A stretch of 64,000 nucleotides of DNA. Origin: JAKPUX01 sp035353815 (GTDB lineage Bacteria; Zhuqueibacterota; Zhuqueibacteria; Residuimicrobiales; Residuimicrobiaceae). Both the position numbers and the translations under genes were made by a program. Shown piece by piece: positions 46,120 to 54,072 of the stretch (the stretch's first letter is position 1; each line of letters begins with the position of its first letter). The notes beneath the pieces were generated by a model. The model did no database searches, was not told the origin of the DNA, and was given only the letters and a program-made list of their open reading frames with translations. The DNA lies in the NCBI GenBank assembly GCA_035353815.1, contig DAOQAG010000012.1, positions 39,968 to 103,967 of the forward strand. The letters are read 5' to 3'.

Positions 46120-47433
46120 ATGCGCCGATCCCTGGCTGGCTGTCTGGCTGGAACTCTGCTACTCCTGCTTTTCTGCTCGTGCGGGGAAAAGGTCAAAGAG
46201 CAGCGTGGGGGAGTGACCCTCACCTTCTGGCACAGCTTTGTCGCCTCGACACGGCCTGCGCTGGAGGAGCTGATCCAGCGCTTCGAGGCTGAAAATCCCG
46301 GCCTCCATATCAAGGCTCAATACATCCCGACCGGGGATGCCCTGAGCCAAAAATTGATCACGGCTGTTCAGAGCCGCACCGCCCCCGATATCTCGTGGAT
46401 CCATTCGGATTATATTCAGCACCTGGCTGAGGCCAGGGCCATTTTTCCGCTGAAGAGCTTTCTCGAGGGTCCCGAGGGCCTCTCGGCACAGGAGCTGGCG
46501 GATATTTTTCCGCCCCTGCTTCGCGCAGGGGAGTGGCGCGATACCCTCTATGCCCTGCCGATGGAGGCCACCTCCCTGGCCTTGCTCTACAACCGCGACC
46601 TCTTCCGCGCCGCCGGCCTTGATCCGGACCACCCGCCATCCAATTGGGATGAACTCTACCGCTATGCCATGCAGTTGACCCGGGACCGCGATGGCGACGG
46701 CAAAATCGATCAATACGGTTTTTATGTTCCGGTCTTTCCGGCGTCCGGAGCCCTGAGCATCTGGATGGTGCTGCAGTGGACGCCCTTTCTGTGGCAAGCC
46801 GGAGGGGAATTCATTAATCCGGAGCAAACACAGGTGCGTTTCAACAGTCCTGCCGGCGTGCAAGCCCTCTCCCTGTGGAAGCGCCTTTATGACGGCATGG
46901 ACTTCAAGACCTTCTCGCTGGCCCATGACATGGCCTTTTTTTCGCAGCGCCTTGCCATGGTGATGGATGGCCCCTGGAATTTGCCGCGCTATCGCCAGTT
47001 ACGCAACGTGGAATGGGCGGTTGCCCCGCTGCCGGCCGGGCCGGCGGGTGCTGCAACCTATCTCGAGGGCGAGGGCCTCGCGATTTTCAAACAAACCCGC
47101 TATCCCCGGGAGGCCTGGCGCTTCATCCGCTGGATCCTTCAGCCCGAAATACAGGCCTATTTTTCGCAGCAGTCCGGCTATCTGCCCGTGCGCCGATCGG
47201 TGCTGCAATTGCCCGCGTACCAGACCTGCCTGCAAGCAGATGCGCCCTTGCGGGCTTTTGTCATGCAGATGCAAGCCGGGCGCGCCCGCGAAGCGATCGA
47301 TTATTATCGCGTCGAGATCAATCAGACCCTCGCTGAGGCGGTGGAGAAGAGCCTCGCGGGCGGCTTGGATCCCCAAATCGCCCTGGATGCGGCCGCCGCC
47401 AGGGCGAATGCCCTGCTGCAAAAGCCGCACTGA
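46120..47433 (+). CDS. ABC transporter sugar-binding lipoprotein, second copy, without permeases
   Basis: This is a 437-residue solute-binding lipoprotein with lipobox region 'LLFCSCGEK' and GGAGG at 46111. It is clearly paralogous to the protein at 5679: shared blocks include 'YIPTGDAL', 'TAPDISW.HSDY', 'LPMEAT.LALLYN' and 'FLWQAGGE'. No permease genes follow. It probably uses the permeases at 7018 and 7920, extending the transporter to a second ligand, or it works as a free binding protein. Confidence 0.92.
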   Translation: MRRSLAGCLAGTLLLLLFCSCGEKVKEQRGGVTLTFWHSFVASTRPALEELIQRFEAENPGLHIKAQYIPTGDALSQKLITAVQSRTAPDISWIHSDYIQHLAEARAIFPLKSFLEGPEGLSAQELADIFPPLLRAGEWRDTLYALPMEATSLALLYNRDLFRAAGLDPDHPPSNWDELYRYAMQLTRDRDGDGKIDQYGFYVPVFPASGALSIWMVLQWTPFLWQAGGEFINPEQTQVRFNSPAGVQALSLWKRLYDGMDFKTFSLAHDMAFFSQRLAMVMDGPWNLPRYRQLRNVEWAVAPLPAGPAGAATYLEGEGLAIFKQTRYPREAWRFIRWILQPEIQAYFSQQSGYLPVRRSVLQLPAYQTCLQADAPLRAFVMQMQAGRAREAIDYYRVEINQTLAEAVEKSLAGGLDPQIALDAAAARANALLQKPH

Positions 47434-47445
47434 AGCAGCAGGGCG

Positions 47446-47634
47446 GAGGAGCCACAGCCCGCTGCAGCCGCTGCTGGAGACGAAGCGCGCTGGCCGCTCG
47501 TTAGCGAACCCGAGGCCGGATACTCTGTGCGGACGGACGCCGGTGCCGCGCGCCGGTTGGTCGCTATCAGGCCCGAAGCCGGGCTATTCGCGCCGCTTGA
47601 TGCCGGTGCTGTACGCCGGCCACTGGTCTGCATC
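47446..47634. repeat. Imperfect 63-bp tandem repeat in a 293-bp gap
   Basis: The gap 47434-47726 has no convincing gene. Three imperfect units of 63 bp begin at about 47446, 47509 and 47572, aligned by CGCCGG blocks at 47551 and 47614 and by a GCGCGC at 47485/47548. The first unit is strongly diverged. The remainder (47635-47726) is plain leader sequence before the next gene. Confidence 0.55.
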
Positions 47635-47726
47635 CCTGACATTTCTCTTGATACCTGCCCTGTGAATGGCTATATTGAACCGACTATTCTGCTGCAATTC
47701 CTTGATGCCATGAACAGGTTGAGCTC

Positions 47727-49679
47727 GTGAAAACAGTCCGTTCCCTCGGCTTTCGTCTCGCCGCGCTGCTGCTGCCCCTGGCCATTCTGGCACTTCTCGA
47801 GGGGGGCCTGCGCCTCTTCGATCTCTTCCCGCGCGAGCCCCTTTTTGTGGATGCGGTACAGGAGGGGAGAGAGGTGACGCGCCTCAATCCCGATGTCGCC
47901 AGGCGTTATTTCAATCCCAAACGCGTCATCGTGCCCAACCTTTACCCGGAGCTATTTTCACGCCGCAAACCGGCGGAGGTTTTTCGCGTTTTTTGCCTCG
48001 GCGGTTCGACGACCGCCGGCTTCCCCTTTGAATTCCAGGTCCCTTTTCCCGCTCAGCTGCAGAACCAGCTCACCAACCTCTATCCCGGACGCCGCTTCGA
48101 GGTGATCAACCTCGGGCTCTCCGCGATCAGCAGCTTCACGGTCCTCGATTTCATTCCGGAGGTGCTTGACCGGCAGCCCGATCTCGTGGTGCTCTATATG
48201 GGTCATAACGAGTTCTACGGCGCCTACGGCAGTGCCTCGTCCATCTCTTTCGGACGCAACGGCCATCTGATCCGGCTCTATCTGCGCCTGCAGCGCCTGC
48301 ACCTCGTACAGATGATTCGTTCAGCGCTCATCGCGCTCACGCCCGCGGCAAGGATGGACCTGGATAACACCACCCTGATGGAGCAGGTGATCGCGGACAA
48401 GGAGGTGCTTTTCGGCTCGCCGAAATATAACGCCACTCTGGGAAATTTCCGGACCAATCTCGGGCTCATTATCGCCCGCTGCCGCCGCGCCGGCGTGCCG
48501 GTGATGGCCGGGACGCTGGTCTGCAATCTCAGGGATCAGGCGCCTCTCGGCAGCACCGGCCGCAGGCCGCAAAAAGGGGAGGGGGAGGGCACGGTCCCGG
48601 AACAGCTCGCGCGCTGCGACCGCCTGATCCAGCAAAAGAGCTATCCGGAGGCCATGGCGTTGATCGACGAGATGACGGCGAAGGACTCGCTTTCGGCGGA
48701 TTTGCGCTTTCGCGCCGGCAGAATCCATCTGGCGCTGGGCGACTCTCTCACGGCACAGGCTGATTTTTCCGCCGCCCGTGATCGGGATCTGGTCCGGTTC
48801 CGGGCCAGCAGTGAGGTGAACCGGATTATCACGGAGACGGCACGCGATAAAGGGGCCATACTGGTGGATATCGCGGCTGTCTTTGCATCCGCATCACCCG
48901 GAGGCATCCCCGGCAACGAAATGATCTGCGATCATCTCCATCCCAACCCGGTGGGATATCAGCTGATGGCGCAGACCTTTCTGGCCGGCATCAACCGCGC
49001 CCATCTCCTCGCTCCGGACGCCTCCGGCGTCCGCACCCGGATCACCCCCTTCGCCGTGACCGATCTCGACTGGGATATCGGCATGCTGCGCATCTTCAAG
49101 CTGCTGCACCGCTGGCCCTTCGCCAACCAGCCGGTCGAGTATGACCGCTACAAGCCCCACGGATCGCCGGCCGCGGCGCAGGTGGCACTGGACTTTCTCC
49201 TCAACCACCATAACTGGGTCCGCGCCCACTATGACATGGCGGATACCCTAGCTCGACGCGGCGATGCGGAGGACGCACGGCAGGAGTTTTGGGCGGTCCT
49301 CAGCTATTATCCCGAGCGGCCGGAACCCTGGATCAAGATCGCCGAAAGCTATGAGCAGGAGGGGGAATGGAGCCGTGCGGAAAAGGCCTGGATAGCCACG
49401 CCTCTCGACTCAGGTAAAAAAGGATGGATTTGTTACCGGCTGGCGCTGGTACAGTGGCGCCTCAATCAAAAAGCATCAGCGATTCAAACGATTCAGGAAG
49501 CGATCGTTGCGCCCGACCTGACAGCAGCACAGCGGCTCGAGGCCAAATTCGACCTTGCCGGTTTTTTCATTGCCCTCAAACGGATGGATTTCGCCAGGAG
49601 AGTGGTGGAGGATATCCTCCACGAAAAGCCGGACTTTCAGCCGGCCCTGGAGATGAAAACGCGGTATTTTGGAGCGTAG
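47727..49679 (+). CDS. Membrane-anchored SGNH hydrolase with TPR-like tail
   Basis: This 650-residue protein has an N-terminal signal/anchor ('RLAALLLPLAILALLEGGLRL'). The SGNH esterase motifs are 'LGGSTTAG' (Ser94), 'LYMGHNEFYG' (Asn) and 'CDHLHP' (Asp402, His405). A tetratricopeptide-like region interrupts the fold at about 290-360, and another lies at about 490-645. Such proteins may act on acylated glycans or envelope polymers. It ends the long plus-strand run, facing the DUF4956 gene. Confidence 0.82.
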   Translation: MKTVRSLGFRLAALLLPLAILALLEGGLRLFDLFPREPLFVDAVQEGREVTRLNPDVARRYFNPKRVIVPNLYPELFSRRKPAEVFRVFCLGGSTTAGFPFEFQVPFPAQLQNQLTNLYPGRRFEVINLGLSAISSFTVLDFIPEVLDRQPDLVVLYMGHNEFYGAYGSASSISFGRNGHLIRLYLRLQRLHLVQMIRSALIALTPAARMDLDNTTLMEQVIADKEVLFGSPKYNATLGNFRTNLGLIIARCRRAGVPVMAGTLVCNLRDQAPLGSTGRRPQKGEGEGTVPEQLARCDRLIQQKSYPEAMALIDEMTAKDSLSADLRFRAGRIHLALGDSLTAQADFSAARDRDLVRFRASSEVNRIITETARDKGAILVDIAAVFASASPGGIPGNEMICDHLHPNPVGYQLMAQTFLAGINRAHLLAPDASGVRTRITPFAVTDLDWDIGMLRIFKLLHRWPFANQPVEYDRYKPHGSPAAAQVALDFLLNHHNWVRAHYDMADTLARRGDAEDARQEFWAVLSYYPERPEPWIKIAESYEQEGEWSRAEKAWIATPLDSGKKGWICYRLALVQWRLNQKASAIQTIQEAIVAPDLTAAQRLEAKFDLAGFFIALKRMDFARRVVEDILHEKPDFQPALEMKTRYFGA

Positions 49680-49695
49680 AGAACGGAGGAAGCCG

Positions 49696-49930
49696 CAGAC
49701 GGCCTTTTTACTATCGCCCGGAAATCCTTCAGCCGCTCGCGGCATCCGGGCAGCAGGATTAACGCCGCATCAGACGGCCTTTTTACTATCGCCCGGAAAT
49801 CCTTCAGCCGCTCGCGGCATCCGGGCAGCAGGATTAACGCCGCATCAGATGGCCTTTTTGCTATTACCCATCAATCCTTCAACCACCCCCGGCATCCGGG
49901 CGATACTTTTAACGCCGCCTCAGACAGCCT
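49696..49930. repeat. 75-bp tandem repeat between convergent genes
   Basis: 49696-49770 and 49771-49845 are identical over 75 bp. 49846-49920 is a diverged third unit, and a fourth partial copy (49921-49930) is the end of the minus-strand DUF4956 gene. Read on the minus strand, units 2 to 4 start with the gene's last codons and TGA. Each intact unit can fold with GCCCGGA/TCCGGGC outside and GCCGC/GCGGC inside. Because 75 is a multiple of three, a plus-strand frame stays open through it, which I consider a by-product. Confidence 0.9.
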
Positions 49931-50594
49931 CCTCATCGTAAAAGAGATTCACCCGCTGCATGCCCGTCAGTTTCCGCAGTTCCCTGATCATCTCATAGTG
50001 CTTTTGTTCATCACGCAGGTCCACATAGAAGGAGATCTCGTAGAGGCCTTCCTCTTCCTCTGTCTTGAGGTTGATCAATTTGTGAGTGCGGCAGTATTGT
50101 CTGAGAATCGCTTCGTAGGGCACTTCGCCCGGGTTCTCGCTGATGAGGGCGAGCTGCAGCAGGAATTTACGCCCCAGGGGAAAAACCGCCGAGCTCTTGG
50201 TCATGAGCAGCATCACCAGGCTGATCAGCATAGTGGCCCCGATGGCCAACAGGTGCATGCCCACCCCGGCCGCCATGCCGATTGCGAGGCTGAAAAAGAT
50301 AAAGACGATATCCGCGGTGTCCTTGACGGCGGTACGGAATCGGATGATCGACATCGCCCCGACCAGTCCGAAGGCACGCGCGAGGTTGTTGCCGATGACC
50401 ATTATGACCACGGCGGTGATCATCGCCAGATAGATCAGGGCGTGAACAAAACTGATCGCGAAGCCGGGGCCGCGATAGGTCAGCCGGTAGACCCACGAGA
50501 TGGCCAATCCGCAGACCAGGGCAAAGCCAAGATTGACGGCCACCTGTTCGAACGAGAGCGTGCTGACAAAAATGGTGCTGAATTCCTGCAACAT
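49920..50594 (-). CDS. DUF4956 membrane protein
   Basis: This 224-residue protein has about four membrane segments in residues 15-130, including 'GLVGAMSIIRFRTAVKD', the signature of DUF4956, followed by a soluble C-terminal domain of about 85 residues. Genes of this family are regularly adjacent to VTC-domain polyphosphate polymerase genes, as here. Its biochemical role is unknown; a membrane partner in polyphosphate or envelope handling is suggested by that association. The ATG at 50594 is 9 bp behind the VTC gene stop. Confidence 0.88.
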   Translation of the reverse strand: MLQEFSTIFVSTLSFEQVAVNLGFALVCGLAISWVYRLTYRGPGFAISFVHALIYLAMITAVVIMVIGNNLARAFGLVGAMSIIRFRTAVKDTADIVFIFFSLAIGMAAGVGMHLLAIGATMLISLVMLLMTKSSAVFPLGRKFLLQLALISENPGEVPYEAILRQYCRTHKLINLKTEEEEGLYEISFYVDLRDEQKHYEMIRELRKLTGMQRVNLFYDEEAV

Positions 50595-50603
50595 GAAAGT
50601 GTG

Positions 50604-51428
50604 CTATGCCTCCCTGAGAAGTGCCGCCGGGTCATGGAAGCCTCTCGTGCTCATCCGCAGCAGGGCCGGCCTCGCATCACCCGTTCCGGCGATCTGGTGG
50701 ATGAACGGATGCGATCTTTGCGCCTTGTCCAGGGAGAGCGTATATTTTGAGATGGCCATGCGCTGCAGTGCAAATTCGGAAACGATATCCATCAGCCATT
50801 CCGGCAGGCTGTCATGAAACTTGAGTTCGAACACAAAGTGATCTCGGTGGAGGGGAGCCAGTTTGTGCTCCTCAAATAAAAGATCCGCAGTGGCGGCTGG
50901 ACGAAAACGGATATTCTTGTCGAAGGTCAAGCGGATGCGGCGATCAAAGGTGGCGAAAAAAGCCTCCCGTTCATATACAATGAGAATGGCGGGCTGCATC
51001 GCATGTGCGACAAGATGATAGAAAAACTGGCGGGCGTCATTCCGGCCCTCCTCGAAGCCGCGTTTTTCGAGGATATGACGCTCGATATCGTGATCGCTCA
51101 GGAGCAGCGGCAGTTCCTGCCAGGGAACCGGCGCCCGGTTCTTGCCGATAAATACACCATTTTTGCGCTTGACTTCCAGAAAAACATAACTGCCCGGCAG
51201 CGGCTGGTTATAACCGCGGATGCGCAGTTTGAAACGCCGTTCCACACCCGCCAGCTTGTCATGATAACAGCGAAAAGTGCGGTTTTCATAATAAACACTG
51301 CGCACGGTGTATTGATGGTCCGCCATGCGCCTGGCAAACTTGTCCTCCTGGACAAAAGGCATCAGCCGGCGGCGCAGGGCATCGATACGCCGGCAAGGGA
51401 TGAGATATTTGAACTCGTAACGCAGCAC
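50604..51428 (-). CDS. VTC-domain protein (putative polyphosphate polymerase)
   Basis: This 274-residue protein matches the VTC domain, which makes polyphosphate from ATP inside a beta-tunnel. It begins 'RYEFKYLIP', then 'VRSVYYEN', 'KLRIRGY', 'FLEVKRKNG' and 'FELKFHD', giving the basic and acidic tunnel residues. A GTG at 51428 is the start, five bases after the stop of the upstream HlyD-like gene. It forms an operon with that gene and DUF4956. Confidence 0.88.
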   Translation of the reverse strand: MLRYEFKYLIPCRRIDALRRRLMPFVQEDKFARRMADHQYTVRSVYYENRTFRCYHDKLAGVERRFKLRIRGYNQPLPGSYVFLEVKRKNGVFIGKNRAPVPWQELPLLLSDHDIERHILEKRGFEEGRNDARQFFYHLVAHAMQPAILIVYEREAFFATFDRRIRLTFDKNIRFRPAATADLLFEEHKLAPLHRDHFVFELKFHDSLPEWLMDIVSEFALQRMAISKYTLSLDKAQRSHPFIHQIAGTGDARPALLRMSTRGFHDPAALLREA

Positions 51429-51433
51429 CGATG

Positions 51434-52498
51434 TTATTCCAGAAAGCGCTGGAGAAACCGGTACTTGCTGAGCGGCGTGCCGCGGATTTCCGATTTGAGG
51501 AACATTCCCGGTACCAGACCTTCCGACTCGTCGATCCGTGCAACCGCCCAGAAAACCTGCTCGCCGTTCAGCAGTTCGAGCACCGGATTGATGAAGATCA
51601 AATGGCCCCTGCCGCGGACCTCGCGATCACCATTGCCCACCTCTACCACCTCGCCGCCCTTGAGCATGGCCAGCTCCCGAGCGCGCACGGGCATCGTCAG
51701 AATAATCGAGTCCGTCTCGGCAACCGCCAGCAAGGTATCAGAGGCAATATGATGCAGGCGCTGCCCGGAAAAGGGCGCACAAAGAAAATAATTCGCGGAT
51801 TTTTGCCGCAGCGCCGCGATTTCGAGTTCCAGACTGCGGATTTGCGCCTGCACGAGGCCGATCTCCTCCGCTTTGGCGCCGGTTTGCAAGGAGGAAAGCC
51901 GGGATCGGGCGATGGCAATCTCCGCCTCGCGGGTTTGCTGTGCGGCAAAGGCCTGCTCATACTCCTGGTCCGAAACCAGCTGCTTGCTGCGCAGGGCGGC
52001 CAGACGCGCAACGATCCGTTTTTGCTCCCCGGCTTGCAGCACCGCTTGTTCGAGTTGATGCTGCGCCTCCTCGACCAGCGGCCGTTTTTCGCCGGTCCGG
52101 AGAACCTGCAGGGAGGCTTGTGCTGCTGCGAGTTGACCCTCTTTGCTGGCCAGGGATTGTGCCAGGTCTGCTGAACGCAGCACAGCAATGGTGTCCCCCG
52201 CCATGACCTTCTGCGAATTCAGAACCGAGGGCAAAAGGCTGAAATCGGCGGCATCGCCGCGCAGCATCTGGGTAACCGTCATGCGTTCAGCCAGCCCCGT
52301 TCCATGATTCCAGAGTTGCGTCGAGATCTGGCCATCGTCGCCGCGGATGACGAGCCATTCCCGCCGGGGCTGGATCTTGCCGATCGTTTTTATGGTATAG
52401 GGAATGCGAAAGGGCAACAGAATCCCCAAAAGCAGCACACCTGCTGCCACCAGCCAGCGTATGGTGGATGTGGGAGTCAATTTGTTCACAGGAGCCAT
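51434..52498 (-). CDS. HlyD-type membrane-fusion (adaptor) protein
   Basis: This is a 354-residue protein: one N-terminal membrane helix ('WLVAAGVLLLGILLPF'), a lipoyl/barrel-sandwich region split by a long alpha-helical hairpin rich in Gln, Ala and Glu (about 115-240), and a beta-barrel end with 'GMFLKSEI'. This is the layout of periplasmic adaptors of tripartite efflux or secretion systems. No inner-membrane transporter or outer-membrane channel gene is adjacent. Its operon with VTC and DUF4956 genes is unusual for an efflux adaptor. Confidence 0.82.
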   Translation of the reverse strand: MAPVNKLTPTSTIRWLVAAGVLLLGILLPFRIPYTIKTIGKIQPRREWLVIRGDDGQISTQLWNHGTGLAERMTVTQMLRGDAADFSLLPSVLNSQKVMAGDTIAVLRSADLAQSLASKEGQLAAAQASLQVLRTGEKRPLVEEAQHQLEQAVLQAGEQKRIVARLAALRSKQLVSDQEYEQAFAAQQTREAEIAIARSRLSSLQTGAKAEEIGLVQAQIRSLELEIAALRQKSANYFLCAPFSGQRLHHIASDTLLAVAETDSIILTMPVRARELAMLKGGEVVEVGNGDREVRGRGHLIFINPVLELLNGEQVFWAVARIDESEGLVPGMFLKSEIRGTPLSKYRFLQRFLE

Positions 52499-52877
52499 CC
52501 CGTATGAGGAAAAGAAGTCATCTAACTCATCTACTATTGAACACCCTAAGCGCAGCTTTTCTTGCGGACGGCCAGCAGAATCCCGGTATGTTCAGCAAAG
52601 AAACCGGCACAACCGGTGTGCTGGGGGACGTGGGGCGCAGCAGGCGGATAATTCGATTGATTTTGTGACGGACATTTGTTAAAATACGTCGCAATTGGGT
52701 AATATACAGAATTAATCCGAGGAAATCCAACATAAATGTGCGCCCCGCGTTTCTGGAGGCTGCTATTAAAGCCGCATGGGACGTGGAAAAATCGGGCCAG
52801 GTCCGGCCATGCTGTAACCTGCGGAGTATTCCGTCGTATATCAGCTGAAAGGTCCTCAAACCTGGGAGAATGGTGCC
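52499..52877. other. 379-bp divergent intergenic region
   Basis: This AT-richer gap lies between the divergent HlyD-like gene and the repeat-protein gene. Short ORFs on both strands have no recognisable features. A candidate plus-strand promoter is TTGATT (52657-52662), 17 bp, TAAAAT (52680-52685), about 190 bp before the repeat protein. GGGAGA at 52863 is the ribosome site. Confidence 0.45.
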
Positions 52878-54014
52878 ATGAAGTCACTCAAATCGAGTTT
52901 CAGGTTTTACCTGCCTGGCCTCTCTGCTGCGATAATCGCCCTGACGCCGCTCATTGCTGGAGCACAGAGCCTTGATCTCCCCAGCCGCAGCTGGGGGATC
53001 AGTTTTGGCAATTCGCGCTCTTTTACGGGCTTGCGGTTCAATTATCGCGATCACGATGTGAACTATGTCCACGGTATCAATGTTACCCTGTGGAAACCGG
53101 ACAGCACCAACAAGAACGCGGAAATTCGCGGCCTTTCTCTGGGACTGATGCCGGGAGGAGGCGATCTGGCGGGTATCCAGGCGGGCGTCCTCGGCATCAT
53201 TGCGGAGAGGAAGCTTGAGGGTATCTCGGCGGCCTTGCTTGGGGTGGGCAGCGGGAATGATCTGCGCGGCGTAACCTTGGCCGGGCTCGGGGTGGGCTCG
53301 GGCGCATCGATGAGCGGGATCCAGATCGCCGGACTGGGCGCCGGAGCGGGCGATGACCTCACTGGCATCACGATCGCCGGATTGGGTGGTGGCGCCGGCG
53401 GCCGTGTCAGCGGCGTGAATATCGCGGGTCTCGGCTTTGGTGCCGGTGGCGATCTTTGCGGAATTTCCATCGCCGGCTTCGGCGTCGGCGGCGGAGATGA
53501 TGTGGCGGGCCTGCAAATCGCCGGCATGGGCATTGGCGCAGGGGGGACGCTTGCCGGGATCTCCATCGGCGGATTCGGAGTCGGGGCCGGTGGTTCGATC
53601 AAGGGCATCACCATCGGCGGTTTTGGGGTGGGTGCCGGCGAATCGATCCAGGGCATCACCATCGCCGGATTTGGCGCGGGCGCCGGCCAGACGCTGTCGG
53701 GCATCACCATCGCCGGTCTCGGCGCAGGCAGTCCGACCATCCAGGGCCTCACCCTGGCAGGCCTGACCATCGGCGGCAAGGATCTGCAGGGCATTCAACT
53801 CGCCCTGGGCACCATTCGCGGTTTCAAGGAGGGACGGATGAGCCTGCTCAGCGTCAGCTCCTTCAACTATATCCAGGGCACGCAGACCGGCCTCTCGATC
53901 GGACTGGTGAACCTGGCCCAACGCCTGCGGGGTTTGCAGATCGGTGTGATCAATATCGTCCACGAAAACCCGAAATACCTGCGCGTCCTGCCGCTTTTCA
54001 ATGCGGGATTCTAG
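52878..54014 (+). CDS. Surface protein with 16-residue 'GITIAGFGVGAG' repeats
   Basis: This 378-residue exported protein has a signal peptide to about residue 30 ('LIAGAQ'). From about 112 to 315 it consists of roughly a dozen 16-residue repeats with the pattern G-I-x-I-A-G-[LF]-G-x-G-[AS]-G-x-x-[LIV]-x. The pattern predicts a stacked beta-helix. The C-terminal part ('GLVNLAQRLRGLQIGVINI') resembles surface-repeat proteins of the LA_2272 type in Leptospira and in this superphylum. Function is unknown; surface display is likely. Confidence 0.82.
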   Translation: MKSLKSSFRFYLPGLSAAIIALTPLIAGAQSLDLPSRSWGISFGNSRSFTGLRFNYRDHDVNYVHGINVTLWKPDSTNKNAEIRGLSLGLMPGGGDLAGIQAGVLGIIAERKLEGISAALLGVGSGNDLRGVTLAGLGVGSGASMSGIQIAGLGAGAGDDLTGITIAGLGGGAGGRVSGVNIAGLGFGAGGDLCGISIAGFGVGGGDDVAGLQIAGMGIGAGGTLAGISIGGFGVGAGGSIKGITIGGFGVGAGESIQGITIAGFGAGAGQTLSGITIAGLGAGSPTIQGLTLAGLTIGGKDLQGIQLALGTIRGFKEGRMSLLSVSSFNYIQGTQTGLSIGLVNLAQRLRGLQIGVINIVHENPKYLRVLPLFNAGF

Positions 54015-54072
54015 CCGCCGGCATGGCACGCTGGCCGTTTCATCTCACGGATCCACCCTGTAAAGGAGCCTC

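Noticed and set aside
47527..47730. A 67-codon GTG-started ORF in the gap before the SGNH gene
   Set aside because: It is a consequence of the 63-bp repeat period and overlaps the next gene; no other support.
49696..49930. CRISPR-like array
   Set aside because: The units are contiguous tandem copies of 75 bp without unique spacers, and there are no cas genes.
49669..49941. A plus-strand ORF of 90 codons with perfect 25-residue repeats
   Set aside because: It stays open only because the DNA repeat is 75 bp, starts with TTG inside the SGNH gene, and has no ribosome site or signal.
52546..52887. A 113-codon minus-strand ORF in the divergent gap
   Set aside because: It overlaps the start of the repeat-protein gene and candidate promoter, has no ribosome site and no recognisable domain.
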